Shown here: positions 44,060 through 55,500 of the stretch, piece by piece
How positions within the stretch are numbered: the stretch's first letter is position 1
Layout of the letters: every line of letters starts with the position of its first letter
Assembly (NCBI GenBank): GCA_015039365.1
Contig: WION01000009.1
Location: 868,001 to 932,000 of the forward strand
DNA from: Amanita rubescens
Taxonomy: Eukaryota; Basidiomycota; Agaricomycetes; Agaricales; Amanitaceae
Length of the DNA: 64,000 nucleotides
Reading direction: 5' to 3'
The notes under the pieces: generated by a model
The model's input: only the letters and a program-made list of their open reading frames with translations
What the model was told of the DNA's origin: nothing
Databases searched by the model: none
Position numbers and translations under genes: made by a program

Positions 44060-46397
44060 GGTGACTACAGTCTATGAAAGATTATTGGAATTGAGAATTA
44101 TGTTGAGAATTATGCTCAGACTCAAACAGACCAAAATGAGGTTACCTGATGTCGTGTGATGTAGCTATATGGTGGTCAAGAAGAAAGGAAGTGGTACGTA
44201 ACGTGTCACATATTCACATCGTGTAAAAGGGTTCTCGGCAGTCCGGCGGCGGTGTAACTATACTTGTAGCGCCAATAGGTCCTAGCTGAGTTTCAATTGG
44301 CCTGCCGCTTTAGGCAGCCAGGACCTGATGCCTTTGGACATTCTCTCCCACACAGTACAGAAATTAATTAATTAATTCTTTTTTTTTCCTGCCTGCGGCG
44401 CTACATGTATAGTTACAAAGCCAGTCCGGCCGCACCGGAAGGCCCTACAAAACCTATAATCAACACAAAATGAATCGGAGGGCGAGCAAGTTAGAGTGCA
44501 TTTTGTCGTCCCATGTCACTTGGATGCTTATGCTAGACTCGGAATTTCCGCCCGCAGCGGGTGTAGGCGATCCGGCGGCGCATCACGGTAACCGGTTCCA
44601 TTGCCGTGGTACCCTCAAGCATCAGCATCCCATCAGTTGGTCTCGAAAGAGATTATAGTCAAAGGTTCAGGGTGAGCATTATTGGAGGGACTCGGAGATG
44701 TAGAGCTGTTGGATGCAAGTAGAGAACAAACTCAGAGGTGCGCTGAGCCTCGGCGCTCAACTAGTAGCGATGGAAGGTCGAAGGGCCGCAATATTCAAGT
44801 GGCGCATTGCTGTCACAGTGTCGGCCTTTGAGAATCCGTGTACTCTGTCTTGGCCACCCATTTTTCGCTGTCTCACGTACATTGCGCTCCCTGGACAGTC
44901 CTAGTCATTCTTTCCTGCATTCCCGGCCATCGTTTCCAAAATGCCTTCGACTTCAAGTTGAAACCTTTACCCAGCATTTACTCCTTCGCCATCACTTCTC
45001 CCACCACGGAGAATACACGGGGAGAGCGTGGCGCCGTGTCGTACCACCTGCAGTATCTGGCATCGCACGGGCTTCCATTTCCAGCGCTTCTTTTCATCTA
45101 CTTCATCATCACTTGTGACTCCCGCCAGCTTTTCAAAGCGCCTCTCTCGTCTTTCCTAGTGAGCGCATCCCAGAGACAAAAGCAAGCACATGTATCCCCT
45201 TTCCCCCAAGTACGTCCATCACAGATGTCGGAAGTGCGCAAAGCATGACGGGAACGAGGAAGCGAAGGTGAAGTGATTCGCCGCAGGTTGTTGGTGCTGC
45301 GGGAGTAGCCACATCGACTGTTTCTTCTTCGGCTGTGCAATAGAACGATGACAAGACGGAAGCAGAAATGTTGAAATGATCGTGGTTGACCTCCATATCG
45401 AACATAGGCAACGCTGCTCAACCACCGGCTCTTTTTATCGTCCTTAGTTTCATGGGAGCACACCCTTCTCGTGTCAAACCTCGCAAGATTATTCGCTTTT
45501 GTGTCTTTTCCACTTACGGACGTGGCTTCGTAGTCTCAACTAGTTCAGGTGCATCGGTGAGCAAATTAGGGTTTCTTGTCATGAACCAGCTACTTGTCTT
45601 CAGCCTGCAGCAAGAAAACTGATGCCACGTCACGCGTCAGTCTTCGCTCTCGCATTGATCTCGCCTTCAGCCTTGCCTTGCCTCGCTGCCACGTTTCTTG
45701 TCGTGTACATGATTTCGACTTCCCTGCGCTCTCAGTCCGATCCATCTCGGGCATTGATCATTTGAAGCAACTACCAGCGGGCCATTTCGTCATCATCACG
45801 GGACTCGCAGCTTTCCATAGACAAGGGATGCATTATGTAGGCGGTGCAAGCATGATAGTATGCCGCAAGGATGGGCCGAAAAATGAAAGATTTGGTGCTG
45901 CGGCATCCCATCCAACTATACTGATAAGAATTCGGCGGTTCTGTTGACCATGCTAGGCAGTCCGAAATGTACTCGCCCATCCCGATAACGGATGAATATC
46001 TGAATTCAGAAATGTTTTCCCGGGCATCTACACTCTTCGATCATGCGTCTCTTTACCGAAAGCCGACGACTACTCCTCAATCTTCCACATGATTTTGGGG
46101 CAGACAAGCCAGTCTTAACACAAGGCAAACACTTCAGTAGGAAGAAGTGGAAATCTGGGAAGCATCGTAGCCTACAGCTAACTGCGGTATGCACATTCAG
46201 ACCAGCAGGTCCGGACTTAGTCTTTCATTGTGTGGTTCGGGCATTTAGTTTAGATTGAATTTGCATGATAATTTCGTTAGCGACATCACCCGTTACATCA
46301 GAGATTAAAACCATATACTGAGCATCCATACAACACGAGACAAACCAAAAATTACAGACCTAAAGAACCTGTACACGAGCGCCCTACCGAATCCCGA
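44060..46397. other. Intergenic; one small inverted-repeat element, otherwise no gene recognised
   Basis: Frames up to 136 codons (44838-45248, +) have no known domain and are not convincing. Host-like CpG content resumes near 44150. Confidence 0.4.
44254..44416. mobile_element. MITE-like 163-bp inverted-repeat element
   Basis: GTAACTATACTTGTAGCGCC (44254-44273) pairs with GGCGCTACATGTATAGTTAC (44397-44416) with one mismatch. The interior is AT-rich with ATTAATTAATTAATT. No target duplication is obvious. Confidence 0.6.
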
Positions 46398-47510
46398 TTA
46401 CGAATTCTGAGTGGGAATTTTTCCCCAAGGAGCGACTCCGTAGAGGCCCTGTTGCACGGCATTGGGCCAATTACAATCGTTGTAATCGGGATCCTGGAAG
46501 CCAGCAGGCACGCAGAAATCGTACTTCCAGGTGTTATCCGTGACATAGACGAAATAAGTGGAGCAAGACCCAATCGCAACATTGAACTCGACGGCAGCAA
46601 TGACACCGGCAGGTCCTCCGATATTTTCAGCATTTACTGCGATAACGATGTGTCGGGTAGGGCTTCCAAGAGTGAATGTATAACGCTGAGCGACAGTCCA
46701 GCCCGCATGAGTCCCAATCTGTTGACCATCTATGTAAAGCGTATACTCGTCATCTGTGCTGATGATAATCGTGCCGCCGGTGGCCGGTACATCACCGGGT
46801 ATCGTGATGTCCTGGCGGAACGTGCGGTTCCCGGCAGGTGCATTTCCACCGGGACCACTAGTCTCGTTTGTCCAAATCCATTGTGAATTGGCGAGAGATA
46901 AGGAAGAGCCAGGGTCGGGCAAGGATGGTGTATGCCAGGGTGCACTGTTGGCAGTACCCAACTTATAAGCGTGGGTCCAAAAAAGATCGTCATAAAAGAG
47001 ACTTTGGAACCCAGGTGAAGCGCCGTTTGCGCGCCAGCTACTGTCGCTCACGATCGTTTTGGTCTTCCCATCAGAATAAAAGATCTCGATGGCGGCGAGC
47101 AATGCAGCCGGGTTGATCGCGCCGCCAGGACCGTTAATGACCTGGGCAGCAAAGACGTTATAATACGGATTGAGGGCGACGCAGTATTCTTGAGCCATTT
47201 CCCAGTTGTTACCCTGTCCAACGACATTCCCATTAACCCAGAGAGTATAGTTATTATCCGCAGTAATGATAATTTCTGCGGAGACGGGGTATGGTTCGCC
47301 AGGCCAAACTGTAAGGTCGTGGCGGAAATCTCCAACGGCGTATGCTGGTACGGTTTCAGTATCTTGATACCAGATCCAATAGGAATTGCTGAAGTCTAGC
47401 GCGACCGCACGATAGATGAATAGAGCAAATAAACTGCCGAAAAGAGCTAGGACAAGAAGTTAGGCGATGAACTATGCGAGCAGATACGATGTTGTACCTT
47501 TGAGAGCCAT
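46398..47510 (-). CDS. Secreted protein with two beta-sandwich (galactose-binding-like) modules
   Basis: Complement(join(46398-47446, 47498-47510)), 353 residues. Signal peptide MALKALFGSLFALFIYRAVA. Two similar modules follow: SNSYWIWYQDTE ... DFRHDLTVWPG ... ADNNYTLWVNG, and NSQWIWTNE ... RTFRQDITIPG ... TDDEYTLYIDG-QIGTHAGW. This alternation (W-I-W; F-R-x-x; Y-T-L-Y/W-V/I-D/N-G) is the jelly-roll pattern seen in N-terminal modules of glycosidases such as rhamnosidases, here without a catalytic domain. Cys near the C-terminus (GSCSTYF, YDFCVP, DCNWPN) may form disulphides. Likely an extracellular carbohydrate-binding protein; no enzymatic role is claimed. Confidence 0.75.
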
Positions 47511-49309
47511 CGTTCGAGAGATCCCCTGAAATTCGAAGTCAAAATTGGGTAGCCTTATATACGCCGGGAAGGGTCATGTTCGAACCAATTGTGGTATCAT
47601 TTGAACGTGGCACAGGCACAGGCTATTCTCATCGAACGACGCTAGAAGGATTCTGTCATTCCAACTGTCCCAAATCGAGAGAGGAATTCAAGTCACTTAC
47701 GTGTTAAGAGTTGTTCCAGACAACCTATTACTATATGTGTCTGTGATCAAACTGTTAAAAAGGTTAGGTCAAACTTAATCAGTGATCATTGGCGATGGCG
47801 TTAGGTCGGTAAGTCAATAATGAAGAAGGGTCCCGCAACATGACTATGTCACGAGTCCAGAAAAGCTGTCGCGTCTCTGAAGCTTATGAGTTTTTGTCAC
47901 ATTCTCCGCGGACTGGGCTGGACGGTGGGACCTTTGCTCTGGGTCACCATGTGCGGCGAGCAAACCTGCGTTTCAAATTTCGTGCATTTACGTCGGCTCG
48001 CGTTCCAGAACATATTCGGTGGCGGGTCGTCGATGGACAGATTTTTGATAATCGATGAAGTTGCATTCATAGTAGGGGCGACTCGAAGCGTTCAAATAGA
48101 AGCATTGTCCATTCAATTCGCATGTTCAATGTTCACATCACACGCGGTGACAGCAGGGGTCTGAACAAATACAATTTCGAGCCATCATCATACGTAAACG
48201 TGCTCGTGTAGGACGCCACCTATTTCATTGTGAAAATCACCCGCCGCGTTAGCTGCGCGCGCGCGATGTCGTTCTCGTGTGTGCGCAGGTAAACGCAGAG
48301 CTAAAATAAACCAACACCACAAGGCTTCGCACAGTGTGTCTTGTCTGCCACAATATACAGGGGTGGAGTGCTCTGGCAAAAACAATAGAAATTAACATCC
48401 ATCATTCTGTAAAGTCGATCATCTACTTTATCTACAGCTTTCCGTGAAAACTTACCTCATAATTATCATCGTCCATCGTGCGCAATTCGAAGCGCGAGAC
48501 AAGACAAGAACTCGTGAAAGTCGCGCATGTTTGTTCAATACTAATACTATTACTAGTAGTAATGCCGACATTGCCCGGATCTGGGGTCGTTGATATAGAT
48601 GACCAAATCAATTCCAAGCTTCCTTCTTCAAAGGGTGAGAGGCCTTTCACGTATTTCAATGCACTCAGACACGACTTAGCGCGTTGAGGATAGACGCTTT
48701 GAGCGTTACTTTACAAACTGACATGCAGCTTGGACGAGAGATCCATGGCATAAACCTACTCTTCCGACTGAAATATTTCACTGCGCGCATGAACTACCGT
48801 TAGTCGAGTGTTCAGAAGCTGGAAAATAAAACAGTCAAAGTGAATAATATTGATGTCGCGTGTATGAGGATCCCCGGCCGAACTGCGACAGACACAAAAG
48901 CAAACTTTGATCCTGTTCTCAGACAAGTGAAAACTGCGGCCCGGAGAAGCGATATCCATAGAAATGACGAACTTGTGGCAGTGACCGGTGTGTCTAAGTT
49001 GGAGGTCGCCCTTTCGTAGTGGAACTTAGCGCTGGATTTTGTTAACTAAGTTGGCGGGCAGCATTATTATTTAACTCTCTTATCCGACAACAATGTTCCG
49101 AGGCTCCAACATGTTAGTAGGCCTTCAGGCCCCGCTGTGTGTACTTATCAGTTAAATTTTACCAGCGAGGCACTGGCAAATTTGGTGCCCTTTCACATAC
49201 TATATGACACGATACATGTCGTTAGCACTAATTTTACATAACGGAAGTGAGGACAGTACAATCAGCATCCGTATAGGAATCGTAAGAAAATCGTGCTGGC
49301 TGCTAAATT
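47511..49309. other. Intergenic; no gene recognised
   Basis: Only short frames without domains. A TGCGCGCGCGCGATG run at about 48254-48268 and a TACTAGTAGTA palindrome at about 48550 are the only local oddities. Confidence 0.4.
47553..47562 (-). promoter_or_regulatory. TATA box of the secreted-protein gene
   Basis: GTATATAAGG on the minus strand, about 45 bp before the start codon. Confidence 0.6.
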
Positions 49310-50401
49310 TCATGCAGGAACCGTAGCTCGGAACCGCCCCATAATATACTCGCTAGAATTAATACCCGCATGTTGCTTGTCATCCGCGCCTCCCTTCAAT
49401 ATCCCAGGCAGGGCTTCCACGAACTCTTGCACATTAGGATTACAGAAGCAGGCAATGCTATATCGCGCTGGGCACATATCGGACCCGTCGTTTTGGATCC
49501 TTCTTGGTTCGACAACTCGATGAGGCGTACTCCTGATGACATTGTTGGACCACCTGGCCAACATGTCAGCGGCGTTGACGATGACGGTACCGGGTATCGG
49601 TGTCACGTCGATGTAAATCCCATCAGGAGATTCAATCTGTAAACCACCGAGCGAGTCCTGGAAAAGCAGCGTAACGGTACCGTAGTCGCTGTGTTCGCCT
49701 GCGCGGACCTGTCCAGGGTTCGCGCGGAAAACTTTCTTGGGTACGGGGGGGTAGTGCAACAGACGAACGAAATTATTCGCGCCGTCAGTGAACTGGTCGA
49801 AAGTGTTTTCGGGTAGACCCATGCCGGTAGATATGGCATGCATCAACCGGGCGTTTAGGTTCGTGCAATGCGCAGAGAAGTCGAGCATGGTCTGTTTGAA
49901 ACGCTTGCCTTCGTCGTCGAGCGGCGGCCAGATGTTCCAGACGCCCCTCGCGCCTTCTGGACCGATTTCGAATGTCTCCTTGAGGTCTGGTTTGGCATTG
50001 CGCTCGACGTCGATCTCTTCAGCAACGTTCGAGTGACTCAGTTTCTCGCGGCCGTGAGTGATGTAGCCACGGTTGGTCTCGGCTCCAGTCCAGCTTATGC
50101 TGTCTTTCTGGTGCTGAGGGCGCGCAAAGAACAGCTTGGTACGGGCAAATGCATGGGCGATGGCTAACGCGGGAATCCCGTGATTCTTTAGGTAAATGAA
50201 ACCACAGGTCTTGAACGCTTGAACGATGTGGTCGGCCACCATTTGCTTATCCTCAGAAGTACCATTGATGAAGGGGCCAAAGTCAATGAGCTAGAGGACG
50301 AGCTTAGCATCGAAAACAACTAAGGGGCTCCTTAGACATACGGGTATTATGTTTTTTGCGTTGGGATCTGTAGAGCTGGCTTTGCCGGGCAAATCGTGCA
50401 T
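49310..50401 (-). CDS. 2-oxoglutarate/Fe(II) oxygenase, isopenicillin-N-synthase type
   Basis: Complement(join(49310-50290, 50342-50401)), 346 residues. N-terminal DIOX_N-like part: LIDFGPFINGTSEDK, FKTCGFIYLKNHGIP, GYITHGREKLSH. Catalytic double-stranded beta-helix: GEHSDYGTVTLLFQD gives His220 and Asp222, STPHRV gives His277, and RYSIACFCNPN supplies the 2-oxoglutarate-binding Arg and Ser. All four key positions are present. Substrate unknown; this family oxidises small molecules. The start at 50401 is preferred over an in-frame ATG at 50551 because a TATA run lies at 50443-50454 and homologues begin near this point. Single gene, no cluster partners. Confidence 0.9.
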
Positions 50402-51301
50402 GATGGGCAAGAGTTGTAAAGAAACACCACCAGTCGTTGCACATATATATATATCCTCGTAGGAGCCGAATGCCAGTACGCATATAGCAACAGCAACGCT
50501 AAGACCGTGGAAAAGGAATTGAGGATTTAATGTACGATATGGTGACCCCATCTGAACTTAACTTTATCATGGAATGGAGACGAGAAGCATACTTGAGGCT
50601 ATGGAGCCCCCTAACTGCGTTCATCACCAGTATGTGCAACCCCGGACGATTCAGAGTGCCTTGAGCAATACATGCCCTATGAGTTCGAAGGCTGTAATTT
50701 GCATCAGGAACGATTCAGTCTTTTGGGATGAACGCAGCGGATATATATTAATAGCTCTGACCGCTCATCAGAGTGGCTCAATCACGAGCTTATTTGAGCG
50801 TGTGATCGAGAGCCACGAGATTTCGGCAAGTACTTGATGATGTGGCATGGCGCCCGCTCACGCTGGCAAGAACTGTACACCAGATGCACGGCGGATCAGC
50901 CAGTTTGGCACGAGAATCTCGGGAACCGGGTGGAAATGCGGCCGAAGTACGGATATTAATATTGAAGTGGCAGTTGGTTCCACGTCTATGTTCAGCATGC
51001 GAGCACATCGAAGTCTTACAAATCAGAAGCAAAGTTACCGTTTCTTGCATCTCGTCATTACGTATACAGCGCACACACATCCCGTTTGGGTGATCTCTAA
51101 GTAGATTGAACGAACGCGGCTGCCCAAAGAAACGTTAATTACAACGAGACTGCCGGTGCGTAATGACTAACCTTGCTTTGTTAAACCAGAGAGATACAGT
51201 GATGGTATTTTCGTAAATACGCAATACATTGGCATGAGGCCTAGCTCTAATAGACCAATTAGATATTCATATATATATAGCTCCAATGTTCTAGCGGAGT
51301 T
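50402..51301. other. Intergenic
   Basis: Upstream region of the oxygenase and 3' flank of pyridoxal kinase. No gene seen. Confidence 0.6.
50443..50454 (-). promoter_or_regulatory. TATA box of the oxygenase gene
   Basis: ATATATATATAT about 42 bp upstream of the chosen start codon. Confidence 0.6.
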
Positions 51302-52498
51302 CTATGCCCAGAAGTCCGTCCAGGGGAGTAGTTCATATCTCGGCGCGGCGTCCTTGTCGGTGATGAGGTGTCGTCCCTGGACAAGCGCTAATTCTCGCCC
51401 GCGCATGCGACGAGTAAGGCGAAGTGGATCTGCTGCATCCAATTCATCATCTGTGGGGGGACGCTGGTCATCAGGGAGGGACAAGGTTCGTGCATGGGTA
51501 AATGACAGGATAGCATGGGTAACCGAAAGCGCAAAAGATGTGCCGGACCGGAGTGGATCGGCACTGGCTTTGTCGCCTAACGAATCATCGTTCGTCAAAG
51601 CTGTCCCATCGTTCTGTACGACTGCGTTCCCGTAAGGTATTTGGGGGTTATAGTGACCGAGAAGAAGTGCAGAAAATAGATCTCCCACGCCAGAAAAGTA
51701 TCCTGGGATGTGCGGAACACATGCGGCCGAGACGGCGGAGATGTGATCAGAGTTCCTGTCCCCGGTAACCTGCGAGGAGACGCAAAGAAGATGAGGTGTA
51801 GAAGAGTCAGATGGTTTTATTGCCGAGGGAAGAATAGGTATAAGCCACGGATAGAGGGGGATGGAGCTTATCACAACGTTGGGAACCTGATAGTCTATAT
51901 GGAGGATTTCGAGGGCGCGCTTCAGCGAGGGGAAATCTACAAGGGGGACCTGCGTGAGAGTTCTGGAGCATATTAAAATCGAGGCAGAAAAACAGTGTTA
52001 ATAGAACATACTCGACTTCAAACCAATTGGGAGTGATAATAGTCGCAAGAGGAAGCATGGAGCGATATACGGGTATCACATCGGATGCAACATACAAACA
52101 CCCTGCATCCCCCATGACAGGGTCTAGGAGATAAATAAGATGAGGATTTTGCGACTTGAGTTTGCGTGCCAAGTCTGCTACAGCACTGAGAGGCCCTGCG
52201 CCTGGAATATATCCTGCGAAAAATCGGTCACGACGAACAACATATAGGAATCGTGCGTACCAGTCAAGAGCCTATCAGGCCTGAGCAGCTCATTCTGGGT
52301 CATTACATCGAAAATACGATTGAGGTCGTCGGCGGTAGATTTTGTGCCCCCGGTTCGACCGTAACCGGAATGGTTTGAATAATTTACTGTATTTACGACG
52401 TCGACATCGTATCCGAGCAGCTGTAGAGGGAATACGGCAGCTTTACCGCCCACGTAGCCGTAGACGACATGAGATTGGATGGACAAGACGCGGGCCAT
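51302..52498 (-). CDS. pdxK: Pyridoxal kinase
   Basis: Complement(join(51302-51962, 52012-52213, 52261-52498)), 366 residues. Start MARVLSIQSHVVYGYVGGKA is the family N-terminus. VNTVNYSNHSGYG, TGYIPGAGPLSAVADL, YLLDPVMGDAG, ITPNWFEVE, VPNVVISSIPLY and the anion-hole/catalytic GYFSGVGDLFSALLLGH are all present; Asp in GVGD is the expected catalytic base. The enzyme phosphorylates pyridoxal, pyridoxine and pyridoxamine with ATP in vitamin B6 salvage. The C-terminal extension (about 90 residues, from TALTNDDS on) is longer than in bacterial enzymes. Phases agree at both introns. Head-to-head with the START gene, ATGs 31 bp apart. Confidence 0.94.
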
Positions 52499-52502
52499 GA
52501 GT

Positions 52503-52508
52503 CACGTG
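52503..52508. promoter_or_regulatory. CACGTG E-box in a 31-bp divergent promoter
   Basis: A palindromic bHLH site (Cbf1/Pho4 type in fungi) between the start codons of pyridoxal kinase (52498) and the START-domain gene (52530). Confidence 0.5.
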
Positions 52509-52529
52509 GGCCACTGTCCAGTCTCCTTC

Positions 52530-55500
52530 ATGTCAGACGGTTCGAGGTTCGTCACTTGTCTAGTTCTTCGCCTCAGAACTGACCCATTTGCAGACTGCGA
52601 CAGACCTGGTATTCTGCTTTGAACAATGCTGAAGCCCACTTTAGACAGCTGTTGAGCTCAACAAACTGGAAACGTCTCTCTGGCGAACAACTCAAATGGA
52701 AGACCCCACCGGATCTGTCAAACGTGGTCGTCCATAGGTCTGACGACGTATTGAGACTCGTTTTGGACCTCCCTATGTGTTCCGATGGTCTAGAGCCATG
52801 GAAAGCCGTTCTTTCGACTCCAGAGCTCAGGCAGGATTGGGATCCCGCTGTTGAAGAGGCCCACATGCTTGAGTTGATTGATCCGCATGTTAGGATTTGT
52901 AAAACTAAATTCACTCTCGGATGGCCAGCCAAGTGAGTCCATCAGCCCTATGACCTCATCATCGTTGTCCACCTCGCATCCTAGCCCGCGAGACGCTGTA
53001 ACGATATCACGAATGTTTCACGACTCTAATACGTTAATTGACATTTCCACATCTTTGCCACGTTCACCGGACGAACCAGCATATTTACGTCCTTCGCCCC
53101 CCTACGTAAGGTCGCATGTTGCACGTCAGTCCCTACATCCCCCTTTTTGCAACACTGACGCTCAGCCGTGTCCTATATAGTATTTGCGTGGTGTATTCAA
53201 CGCCTCGCCACCGACTCTCTTTCACCCAAACTTCGCATAACGTGTTTCTGGCAACATGACCTCAAATTTGTCTGGTCCTTTTCCCTTTCTTCACCTGCCC
53301 TGCATCAACAATTATCCACTATGGTTCTCGGCCTCTTCAAAACAGTATTGAAACGCGGCACGCGCGTTCCTTACCTTTGTTCCTTCGGTGAAGGAATTGC
53401 TGTGGAGCGTGTGAGATATCAGGTCGATCGACAGGCATTGACGGTTAACTACGCTCTGGTGCCGCAGGAATGCAACTTAGAACACCAAAGAAGTGGGGCA
53501 TCGAGTGTCGTGGAGTACATCTTACCTTCGTTAGAAGGTTGGGATCTTCAGCTTTCCATCAAAGCCTCGTCACAGGAGGTCGAGAAGTTGTCATGGGTGG
53601 CACAGGCATTGAGGCGGAGCATGGTCGTTGACTCAGATGGACACGCTGACCTCGTCCTACTGCGGGTCATGCACGAACCCTTGCGAGGCGATCACGAAGT
53701 GCTTAAAGCTCGATTGATAATCGAGGTTTCATCTGCAAGCAGAGGTATCAGATTGAATGGAGTGCTACAGAGAGTGGAGGATGAGGATGAAGAACGCCGA
53801 AGGCTCGAAGATCAAATAAAGGAGGGTGAAGAAGAGATTCTGAGAGACGTGGAGAGCGCGGCAGGTGTCAGCATCATCACCACTTCTTCGGCTGCAACTG
53901 GACGGAGTGTGCCCTCAGTAGCCTCAGTTGGATCAGGAACAACCTTAACCGGAGGATCCTCGTCCGGGATGAACGCCGCACTTGGAAGACCGGGTGAACG
54001 GACTCCCGCTGCGGAAAAATCAGTTCTCTCGCGTGTAAGGCGGAACTACATCTATTTCTCATCCCTGTTGCAGGAACCAGAAGCCAAGTGGAGACAGAGT
54101 GGGTCGCTCTTCACATTCAATCAGGATGTGCTGATCTTCTTATAACTTGATACACTTGGGCAGCCATGGATGCCCGCGGTGTGTCCATCACCCAGTTAGA
54201 CTCAATCGACCCCACCCTCGTTGTATATCGCGCTGAAGCAACCTTTGTGGGTGTAGGACTATGGGACCTATACGGAGTCGTCGTGTCATCCGCTGCAAAA
54301 GGATACTGGGACAAGACCCATGACGACGCCATCCTACTTGAAGACCTAAATGGACTTACGGAGTTATGGCATATCAAGACAAAGCCGGCGTGGCCAGTAA
54401 AGTATGTTCATTGTTTATAACTTTTCTTTTATAGGAATCTGACTAAGAATATACTGAAGCGGCCGAGACACTGTTCTCCTTAGAACAGTCTACAAGTCTC
54501 CAACCTCTATCCACGTTTTCGCCTTCTCCGCAGATGCCGACCCTCACCTATTCCCAAACAATCAAATTCCCCCCATTGATACAAATGTCATCCGCACCCA
54601 GGTTGACTTGCAAGGCTGGGCCATTGAATCACTCTCGCCTACCACCACTCTACTTACCCTTCTCGAGCAATCGGATATGAAAGGGTGGACAGGCAAAACA
54701 AGTATGCCAAGTCAAATGATTGCGCATGTGGCTGGCATCGGCGAGTTCGCTATCAAGAGTGGTGGTCCACCCGCCGTGACAAGGTTAAGCGGCGCGAGGA
54801 AGGTCGTAGAGAGGTTCGACTGGGAAAAGGCGAGCCTTCGAGTGGTGTATGAGGCGCTCAAACCCTCTGCAATCAAGTCCAGATCAGTTTCCTCGTCGAG
54901 TTCAACACGATCGGTATCTGAATCTGCATCCGGAGAATCAACTCCGGCGAGGCAACAGCAAGGGTCAGGATCCTCTGCGGGCGCAACTGAAATGGATATG
55001 ATCGAATGTGAAATCAGATGTGATATCGATACTTGGGCTGCTTCGCTTGACATTGTCGTCGATCCCCCACCGCAAGGCATTTCGTGCCTCCGGCGACACA
55101 AGTTATCCCCTGAGGGAGGCGGACTATGGCTCACACTCACACACGACCCTGTCTATCCCTCAATTGGTCCAACCTTCCTTAACCGCCGAAAAAGGTCGAC
55201 AAAGATGTCCATTGGCTCAATATCGGAACTCCAGGCTACTAGATCCTCTCTTAATGCAAGGGACGATGAAGCCGAGGAGGAAGGCAAATTCAGAGTAATT
55301 GTGAGACGAGCACCGGGGAAGGAGAAAGGTTTGGTGATGGTGAACGGGGCGAAGGTAACCGTGGATGTGGAGGAGATGCCAGAGAGCGAAGTGAAGAACG
55401 CAATGAAGCAGAGGAGAATCAAGCCAGCCAGAGTTCCGTTGGATCAGCCTCCTGTTGTCAACGTCGTGCGGAAACGCAGAGCTGAATGGAATGATGAAGG

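Noticed and set aside
44838..45248. 136-codon plus-strand frame
   Set aside because: No recognisable domain, no clear promoter or splice context; overlapping frames of similar length occur on both strands.
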